DNA from: Zygnema cylindricum
Lineage: Eukaryota; Streptophyta; Zygnematophyceae; Zygnematales; Zygnemataceae
Length of the DNA: 64,000 nucleotides
NCBI GenBank assembly: GCA_037447655.1
Contig: JBBHKE010002405.1
Span: forward strand, 1 to 64,000
Reading direction: 5' to 3'
Positions 46,501 through 57,800 of this stretch are shown piece by piece; position 1 is the stretch's first letter, and every line of letters starts with the position of its first letter. Under the pieces are notes generated by a model that saw only the letters and a list, made by a program, of their open reading frames with translations, was not told the origin of the DNA and did not search any database. A program made the translations under genes and the position numbers.

Positions 46501-49500
46501 TGGTAGACTTAATCAGGAACAAGGATAGAATTTCGGAGCAGGTTGAGGAGAAGATAGAGATGCGTGGCATTGAGAAGATGGACATTGAAGGGGAGAAAGA
46601 GAGAGTGGAGATCAGTGTTTATGCGAAGGTTAATATTGAAAGAGAGGGAGAAGATTTAAAAGTGGTTGAGTCTGCGGGGTTAATTCAACACCCAATTCAA
46701 GTTCTTGGTCAAGTTTCTAATTCTCCCAAAGTTGATGAAAAAATTTCAGAGCAGGTTGAGGAGAAATCAGAGGTGGCTGTTCCTGAGAATATTGAAGTCA
46801 AAGGAGAGGGAGAAGATATGGAGGTGGATAATTCTGTGGGCGAGGATTTAGGAGAAAACCCAGAAACGATTAACCTCGGGGCTTCTTTGAGAGTTGAAGA
46901 TCTAACAGAAGACAGTCAGTTTGTCGACGGTAAAGAAGATGCGAAGGACGAAATGCTTGAAGGTGAGGGAGAGAAGGTGAAATATGATATGCTGGAAGGT
47001 GTCTCGAAGAAAGAAGAGGGAGAGGACGCAATTGTAGAACCCGAATTGAAAGGACCTGAATCTTGTGGTGAGAAAAACTTTGACAACAAAGGACAGTTAG
47101 AAATTTCCAGTGAAGCTGACAGTGGTTTGGGAAAAAATTTAATCGATAACAATGATGTACTAGGGGAAGAAAAAGGAAAAGAATTGGAGGTAGAAGAAGG
47201 TAAGAGATTGGAGGAAGAGGAAAGGGATGAGGAGAGAAAGAGGGAGAGAGAGGAGAGAGAGGAGAAAGAAGAGCAGGAGGAGAAGAGAGTTGAGACAGAG
47301 GAGGAGAGAGGTGAGAAAGGAGAGAAAGACGAGGAGAGAGTTGAGAAAGAAGAGAAAGAGGAGGAGAGAGTTGAGAAAGGGGAGGAGAGAGGTGAGAAAG
47401 GGGAGGAGAGAGGTGAGAAAGAAGAGAGGAGAGTTGAGAAAAAAGAGAAAGAGGAGGAGACAGACGAGAAAGGTGAGACAGGAGAGAGAGTCGGAAACGC
47501 GCAGGAGGAAAGTCATACAACTACCAAATCGGAGCAAATCGAAGGGGAAAAGGAGAGGATTTTGGATACTTCTGAAAAGGTTGAAGACGAGCAAATTAAA
47601 AACCAGTTATCAGTAGGAACAGAAGAAGGAGAATTTGCTATTGGGGAAGGAAATGATGGGGTACAAAAGGAGAAGGTTGGGAAAGATGAATTACTAAATT
47701 CTGTCCCGTTAGCTGGTGTTTTTCAGCCTGCAGATGAAGGAAAAGATGTTTCAAGTTCAACTTTTGAAGGAAACGAGGGAAAAGAGGGTGGAGTAGGTGA
47801 CGAGGAGAAAATTCTAAGTCAAGAAGTATTGACTAACGGAAATACGGAAGAGGATCTCAAAATGGAAGAGAGTGTTAAAGAAATGACTGAAACAAAATTG
47901 GTTGATTTGACCGGTTCTTTGAGTAGGAAAAATTCAGAACTTGAGAAAGAACTCGATGCAGTTAAAAAAAAGCTATCCGTTGTCAGTAAACAGTTTGAAA
48001 AATCAGTCAGGTGGGTGACTTTTAACCTTTTTTTGCACCCCGTTGTTTTGTAAAATCTTCCAATGTGTTAGAAAAGATTGAAGGGTCAAATTATTCACAA
48101 GGAGTAGCTGGCATCTTATGGATATTTCTTGATGTTCAAAACCACAGTGCATCATTAAGGTTTCATTAAACAAATAAATTAAATATTAAAGTTAATTGTT
48201 AATTGGCACTAAGGTAGCTTGTTTGTTATTAAATTGATTGTTAGGATATGTGTGTGAATTGGGGTTTATTTAAATCAATTGATGTGTATTTCTCACTATC
48301 TCCCTTTTTTTTCTTTTTTTCAGACAAGGAGCAAAGGCTCATGCTTTACTGTCGTTATCTGTCCGAATGCGGCAACTGCTTCGCAAACCAAAGGTATATC
48401 AGCTATCCCTCTCCCTCTCCCTCTCCCTCTCCCTCTCCCTCTTCCTCTCCCTATGTGGAATTTGTAGAAGATGGAACGCATAGATCAGCTGTATGAATGG
48501 GAGTGGAAAACAAACTCACATGGGAAAATAAAAAGAAAGGTAGTAGAAGAGAAACAAAAGCAGGTATAAAATTCTCTCTTATCTAGATTTTTTTAACTAG
48601 GGCTTGTAAATTGCTCAATTAGAAATAAGTTTGAAATGCATTAATTTCATAAGAGGTTAATTTCCGTTTCCCTTAGGGAATTTTCTCTCTTTCACTGGTG
48701 TCGCATCTACCAATCAATTATGTTTATCTTACTTTAGAATAAAATCACCGTCAAATTGTCGATGAAGGCTTAATCTTTGTTTAAACGAGAATTTGACCAA
48801 AAACTTCAGTAAAATCATTTGACTGCTGTTATCTCCTTCAATATTTCTTCTGCGTTTTATTTTTCCTCCTTCAAATAATCTTCGTTTTAAGTAATCTTCA
48901 TTCTCCCTTTTAACTGTTTATCGTTTTATTTTCTTTAGGAGGAAAACAAATCACCATCGACAAAACTGAAACTTGTCGCCTCCCAATTTTTGGAGACCCA
49001 ACAGAAAATAAACGCTGGAAATTCCCTTTCTGGTGAAGAAAAAACGAAAAATATTGAAATGGAGAAGTTACTGGAGGACACAGAAACGGAATCAGATAAA
49101 TTAAATGAATTAAATCCAGGAAGTTCTCACATGGAAAAAGTACAAGAAACTCAGTTAAACTACAAAGAATTGGAGAAGGAAGATGTAGCAACTGAACACA
49201 TGGAAACGGAGCAGAAAACTGTTGAACTTCCGGTAAGAGCAACGGAAACTGAGGCAGTTCCTATATCCGTTGAACCAGAAACATCACCGAAAGATGAGTC
49301 TCGGTCGGAGGAAACTTCGAAGCAACTTGTTAAAACGGACGAAAAATTGCTCAATTTCAAGAGAAACGATAAATTTTCAACTCGAGGGTCGGAGGAGAAC
49401 AAGCTAGTGGATGTAAAGAAAAAACGACAATTTTCCGAAACAGAAAAAGAAAAAGAACATGAAAGTGAAGTCGAGGAAGAGGATCGTAAACGTATTCGTG

Positions 49501-49598
49501 TGGTGCGTACGGAATGGCGAAAACAAGGGAGAAGATGGAAACCAGTGAGGTTTGTTTCGTATAAACGTCCTTCAGAGGGAAGATGGTTGGTTTGTTAA
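43596..49598 (+). CDS. Large acidic coiled-coil protein with AT-hook-like motifs, unrecognised
   Basis: I do not recognise the family. Five exons are proposed: 43596-43775, 44370-48010, 48324-48393, 48468-48563, 48939-49598 (about 1548 aa, phases consistent). Exon 2 is an uninterrupted 3.6-kb frame, strong evidence of a real gene. Visible: N-terminal SP/TP motifs (TPLRSPHKSPATP); a Cys/His cluster CNFCGHRNLRKGTPRSHVK about residue 105; more TP sites (GTPEYTPMP, GLTPATD) that could be CDK targets; AT-hook-like KKPRGRKRK (about 493) and GGRGRPAQTP (about 559); a duplicated Arg/Ser-rich block VRRSSRKPSSRSR; a 90-residue Glu/Lys/Arg charged helix (about 1000-1100); a short coiled coil (about 1240-1275); and a basic C-terminus ending PSEGRWLVC. 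This suggests a nuclear, DNA- or chromatin-associated protein, which is inference. The exon 1/2 junction is least certain: other AG sites at 44359 and 44382 exist. Confidence 0.8.
45958..46953 (+). repeat. In-frame 498-bp tandem duplication inside exon 2
   Basis: Unit 1 (from about 45958) and unit 2 (from about 46456) are nearly identical in DNA and encode 166-residue repeats beginning RSVRRSSRKPSSRSR. Differences are few (for example L/V, D/G, E/A changes), so the duplication is recent. Each unit itself holds two related ISEQVEEK-E modules, indicating an older internal repeat. Confidence 0.95.
47190..47500 (+). repeat. Glu/Lys/Arg low-complexity coding repeat
   Basis: GAGGAGAGAGTTGAGAAA-like units encode EERVEKEEKEE-type sequence, with the charge pattern of a single alpha helix. 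The complementary strand gives a spurious Leu/Ser/Pro ORF. Confidence 0.9.
48405..48452 (+). repeat. (CCCTCT)n tract in intron 3 of the plus-strand gene
   Basis: About eight CCCTCT units start 12 bp after the exon 3 donor and end about 15 bp before the next acceptor, filling most of a 74-bp intron and doubling as its polypyrimidine tract. Confidence 0.9.
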
Positions 49599-50058
49599 AA
49601 CAAGTTCATGAGAGTGTGAACAGAAGAGGTTTAAAACTTTTGAGAGTTTTGGAGTTTTGGAGTTTTTGAGTTTTGATCTGTGCAGAAATCTGGTTAAAGG
49701 AAAGGGCTTCATTTTTTTTCTTCTTTTCCCGGTTAGTTTTTTTTTTCAAGTTAATGTTTTTTTTTCTCGCCCTCTTATGTACATTTCAAAATGGAATGAG
49801 TTTCAATAGCTTTTTGTTAATTTTCTGGACGAACGACTTTTGCTGAAAAATACTTTTTTGTGTGCTTTTTGTGTGTCAATTTTTTTTTTCTTGGGCAAGA
49901 TTGTGTTCAATGGTTTTCTGTATGTTATCGATTATTAATATTGATTTTTCTTACTTCTTTTTTAATCTGTCAAGTGACAAACGTGTGTGAGAAAAAGCTG
50001 GAAAATTGTTAGGATCTCAGTAGTACTGTGGGTTTTGTTATTGTTATTATTATTATCA

Positions 50059-50089
<31 letters not shown>

Positions 50090-50090
50090 A

Positions 50091-50122
<32 letters not shown>

Positions 50123-51213
50123 CATTATTATCATTATCATTATTATCATTATTAGTATTCGTTATTTATTATATTTTGATCTATTCTGGAGATTGTTTGG
50201 GTTACCAATTCAAATCTTTTTAATTACCTGCCATTGTATATATTTGAAAATAATTTGAGTTTCAGGCTCAACGCTAATTTAGTGAAAATGGTTAGCCAGG
50301 AGACTACAAGAAATCTCTTCAGCGTTCTTTGTTTGAAAGTTGAGAGTAAGTTAAAACACTTGAAGTAGTGTGGCTCATATTTGACTCAATTGTAGAGGGA
50401 AGGAGGAGAGGGAGAGGGAAGGAGGAGAGGGAGAGGGAAGGAGGAGGGGGAGATGAAGATAGAGAAAGGAATTAAATGAATTTCGAGCCAAAAAAAATTG
50501 AGTGGTCAAAATCTACTTTTTTTGATCATGAAGGGAATATTTCCTTTGATCGTCAACCTCGTAAAGAATGATTGGTTTAAGAACATTATTGAGTAGACAA
50601 TAGTTTGACATGAAATTGAAGTTAGTTGATTCGACGAAGAACCATTTCCATATCTTTGCATCTCTTCAACACAATTTTATAGATGTGACTTGCTTACAAA
50701 ACACTGTAAACCGTTATTAGAGTAAGAATACTAACTATAGTACTATAACTAAAATTATTAGCTAAATAGTTCATCATCAACCAGCTACTAACTTTTCTAC
50801 GTATTTCATTCTAAATATGTTGTCAGTAACGTTGTGGCTCTTTCCCACCGAAGTAGTGTAACTAACAATCATAAACATTAAGAGTTAGGAGCCTAAAAGG
50901 TTCACATTATTGTAGACAAAATAAATAAAATAGTAATGTTATGTGGACTACGTGACATTGACGCATTTATGTGAGCCCAATACTTTTAAACTCATATCCT
51001 CCAAATACTAAACCCCAATCCCAAAACATACGAAATCTGACATGTAAACAAAAAAGTTCACAAACCAAAAAAATAAATAACCCAGTCATGACCACTACAT
51101 ACTAACAAAACAATTTTAACTCCCATGAAAACATCAAACATCTTTATTTCTTTAACGCTTTTTCCATCAAACAAACAAACAAAAAAACGCAAACCAACTA
51201 AACACCATAATCA
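49599..51213. other. Intergenic between convergent genes
   Basis: Contains the 3' flanks of the plus-strand gene and of the minus-strand glycosyltransferase. A GGAGAGGGAGAGGGAA tract lies at 50396-50455. No further gene is recognised. Confidence 0.6.
50040..50160. repeat. (ATT)n microsatellite
   Basis: About 40 ATT/ATC triplets. The poly-isoleucine ORF across it is an artefact. Confidence 0.95.
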
Positions 51214-54200
51214 TTAATCTTTCCATAATCGATCGTCACTCCTTTGCCTTAACTCTTTCGGTTTCAAAGATCTCGCCCATTCGACCGGTTGCGTCCATCC
51301 CTGAGGAGTCACATAGGAACCATCTTTATTATCTAAATGTCCCAAACAATTAAAATGGACTACTCTCCAACAAGACCCATTTGATTCTTGTCCTTTTCCC
51401 GAGAGTCCCAAAAACGGTAACGGTTTCGTACAACCGCTTACGTTCCACATTCGAGGGAGAATCTTACAAATTCCTCGAACTTTTTTGCAAATCCACGTGA
51501 AGAGCCATTGGTCGCCGTCATCCACAAATTCTTCCATTGTTCTCGGAGCTCGACCTTTGAGGGCACTCACGAGAAGCTGAAATGTGTGAGAAATGAATAG
51601 GAAGAAAGAATAAGAAACAAAGAATTGGAAAGGAATTCAAACAATTGGAGGGAGGGATTGGAAGGACAGATTGGAAGAGGGATTGAAATAATTGAAAGAA
51701 AGGAATTAGAACAATGATGATCGTGAAAAAAAAAAAATGGAATATTGAAACAATTGAAGGAATCAAAAGACCCGGGAGAATCGAGACAATTGAAAGCATC
51801 AAAAGAATCGTCACTATGGAAAAAAATAAAATGAAATATTGAAACAATTGAAGGAATTAAAAGAATCATCGACATAAGAAAAAAAAAGGCATATTGAAAT
51901 AGTTGAAGGAATCAAAAGAATCATCATCATGAAAAGAATGAAATATTGAAACAATTGAAAGAATTGAAATAATCATCATCACGAAAAAAAGGTAAAATGA
52001 AATGTTAAAAACAATTGGAACAATCGAAACAACTGAAATCGTTACTATGGAAAAGTGAAAATAACAAAACAGCTACGACATTATACACAATCATTGTAAA
52101 AAAAAAACAATGAAACAATTGGAAAAAAATCATTCACCGTCATTTGTCATATATGCAATTCTATTTTCCAAGAAGACTCAGGGAAGCCAAAAGATACAAA
52201 AACGTCAAACATTTAAACCACATAAAACACCATAGAAAGAAATGAAAATACAAAAAAATAAAAGATAACGACAATATAACCGGCAAATTATTGACAAACT
52301 ACTATGAGGTCCTAGAACATGGAGTCAAAACCTTACTTGGAAAGAAAATAATAATAATAATAATGATTTTATAATATTAATAATAATAACATGAATAATA
52401 ATAGTTTTTATTGAACGAGATTGTAGTTAGGAAGAAGACAGGTAAACTGTCGATGGGATATCTTGTTATACATCGTATCAGGTGACAGACTACAAAGGAA
52501 AAATGAAAGGAACAATATGATGTGTGGATATAAAAAAAGAGATAGGAGTAAAAAAACCTGGTATGGCTTATTGGGATTGAAAGTTCATTTAATCCCTTTT
52601 TTGGAAGACTCCCTGTAGATTCGATTATGTAAAAATGACGATTACATGACATTACCGAACTGTATTCTTTAACTTTGCATGGTTTTCTATTCACTCTTAG
52701 TTAATTTCGGTCCATGGTGATTAATAGTTAATCTGGATTTGTATTGAAGATACATTTATTATTTCATTTTGACTTGATTAAAACTAGTTAAATCTAGTTG
52801 ATTCCAGTGAAGTCTCTGAGCAGTTCGTTGAAAATGCAAAGAAAAATATAAATTAAACAAAACCAAACCAGAAATGTTCCCTGTAATTCAGGGGAGAGAC
52901 GGAGAGACGGAGAGAGGGAGAGGGAGAGGGAGAGGGAGAGGGAGAGGGAGAGGGAGAGGGAGAGGGAGAGGGAGAGGGAGAAGGAGAAGGAGAGGGAGAG
53001 GGAGAGGGAGAGGGAGAGGGAGAGGGAGAGGGAGAGGGAGAGGGAGAGGGAGAGGGAGAGGGAGAGGGAGAGGGAGAGGGAGAGGGAGAGGGAGAGGGAG
53101 AGGGAGAGGGAGAGGGAGAGGGAGAGGGAGAGGGAGAGGGAGAGGGAGAGGGAGAGGGAGAGGGAGAGGGAGAGGGAGAGGGAGAGGGAGAGGGAGAGGG
53201 AGAGGGAGAGGGAGACGGAGACGGAGAGGGAGAGGGGGAGGAGACGGAGAGGGAGAGGGAGAGGGGGAGGGAGACGGAGAGGGAGAGGGAGAGGGGGAGG
53301 GAGACGGAGAGGGAGAGGGAGAGAGAGGGAGAGGGAAAGGAATAGCTGCACGGAAAAACAAAAAGAAAACAAGGATAAAGAAGGCAGAATTTTACCCTAG
53401 TCACGTTTTTTGTCCTCATTCTCTCGAAATCGAGAACCATCTGACAACTGCAATATGGTCTATGCAGAGCTCTCCCTTTACGGTTTTGGGGATTATCACT
53501 CGACATATAAAAGAGTAACTTTTTCCTCGTCTCAAAAACCTGAAAAAAACTCCAAAGATCTTGAACATCTCCCCCAATTAACATATCCACATCCAAATAA
53601 ACGGCTCGATCGACTTGCCATAAAATATCGGCCATAAAAAATTTACACATTCCGGGAACTCCCGCATGATGAGTGAGAGGGAATAATTGAAGTTGACGAG
53701 CTTTTTCCTCCACCCATTCGGTGGGAATATAGTGTAGACTGTAAAGAATAGCCGCCTTCGGTGGGAAAGAGCTGTTCACATATGGAAGATAAGGAAAAGG
53801 AGGTTCTTCATTTAGTGTGAATGCGGGTGGATTTGGAAACATTATCCACGCCCCAAAACTCTCCATCATATCGGGAATTATATCCGTTTCCGGTTGTCCC
53901 GCGACGAGAAAGTGAATCCATAGAGGACAACGGGTTTGGGAGATGACGGACTTTATCATGGCACTTGTTTCATGCTGAAAAAAAAGGGAAAAACGGAAGG
54001 TAAGGTAGAGTAAGTCAAGTAGAGTAAGGATTTTAAAGTGGAGTAGAGAAAGGATTAGAAGAAGAAGAAGAAGAAGGAGAATAAGAAGAAGAATAGGATA
54101 GGAATAGGGTTTTGTAGCGAAGTAGAATAGAGTGAGGATATTGAAGTCATCACTATTATCGGTAAACATTCAACTTATTCAAAATGGGGTAGAGTTCAAT

Positions 54201-57200
54201 CTTTTGTTTCTTTTTCTCTTTTTCCTTTTATTATAAGTATAAAATTTGAAACCTCGTACAATGTATTTTATTATGTGTTTTTTCCTCAATACCTTTAAGC
54301 TTGTAGCAAGAAACAAATGAGACTGTTTGTACATTGTAATAGTATTTACGCATGATATTGTCAAAAGTTTAGCCATAACTTCAATAGGTTGAATAAGCTA
54401 ATTACGCAAATGAATAAATATAAGTGTCTCTTTCTCCATATCTTTCTCTCTCTCCTCACGTGAATGGATTATATCTCTCTCCTCACCTGAGTGAAAGGCT
54501 CTCAATTATATCTCTCTCTCTCCTCACCTGAATCGATTATATCTCTCTCTCTCCTCACCTGAGTGAAAGGCTTTCAATTATATCTCTCTCTCCTCACCTG
54601 ACTGAAAGGCTCTCAATTATATCTCTCTCTCCTCACCTGAGTGAAAGGCTCTCGATTATAGATCTCCCTCTCCTCACCTGAGTGAAAGGCTCTCGATTAT
54701 ATCTTTCTCTCCTCACCTGAGTGAAAGGCTCTCGATTATATCTCTCTCTCTCCTCACCTGAGTGAAAGGCTCTCGATACCACATGGCTGACACAAAAACA
54801 ATATGAATTCTCTCTTCCTTCTCCAGACGGCACTCCGGAGGCTTCCGGGGAATCATGCACTCGTCCGACTCGGTTTTTCTCCGGGTCAATCTTCTACGGT
54901 TTTGAACCGTCGAAAAGCTATATCACAATACACATATAAACGTAAAAGTACAACGAACATGTCAAAAAAGAAGAAGTGCTTTGGTGTCTTAGACCTTGAC
55001 CAGAAAAGAGAAAAGTTAGCTATGAGAAACACAATATGTATGTTGATAATTAGAGGTCGGAGGAAAAGTTAATGTTCTTCCAATCTTCTCAGCATTTTTC
55101 GAACATGGTTTAGTGAGGCATCTCTACTTTGAGAACTACAAATTTGAATCTAAACAAGGCAGTCTTTACATCTCATCCTTATCAAGGGTGCTCAAATATA
55201 CTCCCTTACCAATAATCTGCAACATCAAACAAACGAAGTACAAAAATGGTACAACTTACCAAAAACAAACAAATGAAGAACAAATAACATACAAAGCATG
55301 TGTTGACGTAAAAATAAAACAAACAACGTACAAAATTACATACAAATAACATAAGAATGAAGTACAAATGACATATGAACAAATAATGTACAAGTTACAT
55401 ACAAATGACAAACAAATAACGTACAAATAAAGTAGAAATAACATACGAATGAAGCACCAATGAAGTACAAATGATGTACAAATTACATACAAATAACGCT
55501 CAAACAAAGAACAAATAACGTGCAAATAATGTATGAATAGCATGCCGTACAAACAACGTTGACCAAAAAGCGTGGGAATAAAAAGTTCCAAAAATTTACA
55601 CAGCGCTAGGTTTGACTTACGAAGCCATAAATGTCTTTTTTTCTGAAACTACATTGTATATCACGATATTTTTTACAAACTACAGGACTAAAATGTATCG
55701 CATTGTAGGACAGTACACCGTGTATTGCTATTAGTGTTAATGTTTTTTTCGCCACTTAAAACATCTTTTCTCGGTACACACGTGTCCGATTTTTGACCGC
55801 CAAGCGGAAGGTGAGATTCTTAGCTTTCAATCGCCCCTCGGATTAACAATTCGACAAGTGTGCACAGAGAAAAGATGTTTTAAGTGGTGACAAAAACATT
55901 AGCACTAAGAGTGATACACACAGTGTAGTGTGCAGTAAAATATTTTTTTGCAATAGAGTATGTATCGGGATACACGATACACTATATTTCATAAAGTACA
56001 AGTTATTCCCTACTTTTGCAAATTCTACCTTTTTACGGTAAACACTACACTCGTACAATTTGAACCTTAAAATTTCACCGAATTCTTGGGGGAGTTGTAT
56101 GATTCACCGACATTGTGGCCGTTGTGGCCGGTGCTGTACTTCAACACTACTTCTTCAATGTTTTACTTAAAGTCTCTCTCGTTTCATGGTACGCTAAGAA
56201 AGTCGTACTTTTCCTGTGGTATATTTTTCTCCACAAAGCCGTTTACAAATACATCGAATATTGAGGGTTGTTCTTGACCCAAGACAAAAAAACATTTTTT
56301 TGCATCGAAACGCAACTCTACACAGCCTATCGTTATTGGTGTTAAGGATCTACCAGTGTTAATACTAGTTTAGTGAGGAGACGTGGCAAATTATAGTCCA
56401 CTCCCTTAAATAGTTTGTCAACACTATTTTATGATTTTGGGACAAAAAAGTCGCACCAAATTAGTGTTGGTAACGCTAGTAACAATGGGCAGTGTAGTAC
56501 TCATACCTATTGTAAATATGCCTAACATTCTGCATATATAAATAAATAAATAAATGTATGATAAGTGTACATCAACTCTTTTATTTATCGACTCTTTGCA
56601 ATTTTTTGAAATCAAAATCATTTTTTTTTATCAATTGTGTGATAGAACACTTGTACAGATTTGGTTTAAAATTCTGATCTCTGACAGGTCAACGGTTTAA
56701 TCATTACAAAAAAATGTTTTTTTTAATATTTTACAAAACAAAAAAGTCCAAGCACTCCAGCGTAAAAAAAAAAAAATATCAAAAAAACAAATCACTTTGG
56801 AAATGATTAATAACTTTGTATTCACTTCCGGTTTCTATCAAACGTTTAAAAACAACAAATAATCGACAGAAAAAAATTGGCTATCTTGAAAAAAAAAAAA
56901 AAAATGAGTTATTGATAACAGAAAAACCTGAATAAAAAAAAGAAATGCTTTATTTATGTACAGTTCAAAAGATCCTTCCCTTGTTATTCTCACATGACCA
57001 AAAAAAAAAACAGAAACACAACTGGCAAAAAAATATTTAAAAAAAGAATAAGAAAGATGAAAATGGTAGAAAAAGGTACGTTAATCTCTCACCAGAAAAT
57101 GTACACCATTAATATTATGTATAATTGTAGTAATACTATATATAATAATCATATAATACTATATATGCATATAATTAATTATCATATAATTATCATATAT

Positions 57201-57800
57201 ATATTATCGTACATAAACATTAGATTATAATCAAAGTTCCAATTTTTCTGATAATTTCACATCACAATAGCTAAAAAAACCACCACCACTGACTCTCAAG
57301 ACCTAATTTCAAATACTGAAATCAGCTGGAAACACTATATGTGGCCCGCATATTATACAATACGCGCACTATATCGTGAAATATCGTACAATATGCGTAT
57401 CGTATTTCAAAATACGCGTACTGTATCTTACAAAATCGTACTATACGTACGCATTAAACGATACATACAGGTAAGTATCAATTGTTTTTCCACATTCGAA
57501 CTATATCTCGAAAAAAAACTCTAGATCCTAAACCCTAACCCTAACCCTAACCCTTAGATCCTAACCCTAACCCTAATCCTAACCCTAGTCCTAACCCTGA
57601 TCCGCCTTCTGTTCACACCTGACATCCAGCGGTCGTGAAGTGCAATCCTCGCCCTCGCAGACGCTTCCGACCGAGCCACGTGTCCACATGATCGTCCCTC
57701 CGCAAGACCAGAGAATAAGCCCCAGGAGCAGCGCCGCCGTACGGAGACGAGAAGGCGACATCTGGCTCCCCCGGGCCATGGCGGCCACAGGCTCCGTCAT
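51214..57800 (-). CDS. GT8-type glycosyltransferase, type II membrane protein
   Basis: Putative Golgi glycosyltransferase of the GT8 (GXYLT/LARGE-like) group, using a nucleotide sugar and a divalent metal. Four exons: 57800-57619, 54917-54758, 53974-53396, 51576-51214; 427 aa, phases 2, 0 and 0 all match. Residues 21-39 form a single membrane anchor ([18 protein letters not shown]). The catalytic domain starts at [17 protein letters not shown]; the metal-binding DVD is at 242-244 in [16 protein letters not shown]. The segment MVLDFERMR is the usual GT8 follow-on, and DGDQWLF and a late VVHFNCLGH match the C-terminal DQ and H positions. Sugar and acceptor specificity cannot be told. An in-frame ATG also occurs at residue 8. 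Intron 3 holds a long GAGGGA satellite and intron 2 starts with tandem copies of the exon 2 splice donor. Exon 1 is joined by phase and topology rather than direct homology. Confidence 0.85.
51577..52890. other. Distal part of glycosyltransferase intron 3
   Basis: Contains a degenerate ATTGAAACAATTGAA(A/G)GAAT repeat (about 51640-52060) with units of roughly 60 bp including GAATCATC and GAAATATTGAAACAATTG. No exon is recognised. Confidence 0.6.
52893..53340. repeat. (GAGGGA)n satellite, about 450 bp
   Basis: GAGGGA hexamers with few variants (GAAGGA, GACGGA), beginning 55 bp after the glycosyltransferase exon 3 donor. Six-frame ORFs of up to 438 codons run through it but are repeat artefacts, or artefactual extensions of exon 3. 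Confidence 0.97.
54050..54180. repeat. Short AGAAGA and GTAGAGTAAG repeats in intron 2
   Basis: GGTAGAGTAAGTCAAGTAGAGTAAGG then (AGA)n, just 5' (plus strand) of the tandem splice-site array. No gene. Confidence 0.6.
54455..54785 (-). repeat. Tandem array of about 8 copies of the exon 2 end and 5' splice site
   Basis: In transcript sense each unit reads GAGAGCCTTTCACTCAG then GTGAGGAGAGAGA and ATATAAT. The first is the real exon 2 end (donor 54757). CTCACCTG recurs on the plus strand near 54714, 54672, 54632, 54593, 54555, 54531 and 54482, plus a degenerate CTCACGTG near 54460. Period is about 38-42 bp with one short unit. Seven downstream copies keep a GT donor. Confidence 0.93.
54918..57528. 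other. Glycosyltransferase intron 1
   Basis: About 2.7 kb without a recognised exon. It contains a loose repeat of ACATACAAATAACGTACAAAT-like units (about 55200-55550), the MITE at 55716-55925, a long-subtype CACCG-family fragment (about 56310-56500), AT-rich palindromic ATATAATTAT sequence (57110-57220) and the telomere-like tract next to exon 1. Confidence 0.6.
55716..55925. mobile_element. TA-flanked MITE (CACCG family)
   Basis: Left terminus CACCGTGTATTGCTATTAG follows TA at 55714-55715. The right terminus, decayed (GTGATACACACAGTG), precedes TA at 55926-55927. It shares the internal inverted CACTTAAAACATCTTTTCTC and GAGAAAAGATGTTTTAAGTG. Confidence 0.8.
57529..57602. repeat. Interstitial telomere-like CCCTAA tract in glycosyltransferase intron 1
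   Basis: CCCTAACCCTAA with variants (CCTAGTC, CCTGATC), ending 16 bp from the exon 1 donor. Transcript sense is TTAGGG, the same polarity relative to the gene as the tract at RCL1. Confidence 0.85.

Noticed and set aside
46870-47616. Antisense and shifted-frame ORFs across the Glu-rich region
   Set aside because: Shadows of the real exon 2 frame, caused by its GAGGAGAGA codon repeats.
50028-50258. 76-codon poly-isoleucine ORF
   Set aside because: Produced by the (ATT)n microsatellite.
52853-54169. 438-codon minus-strand ORF
   Set aside because: Only 53396-53974 is exon. The rest reads through introns and the GAGGGA satellite, giving Ser/Pro/Leu repeats.
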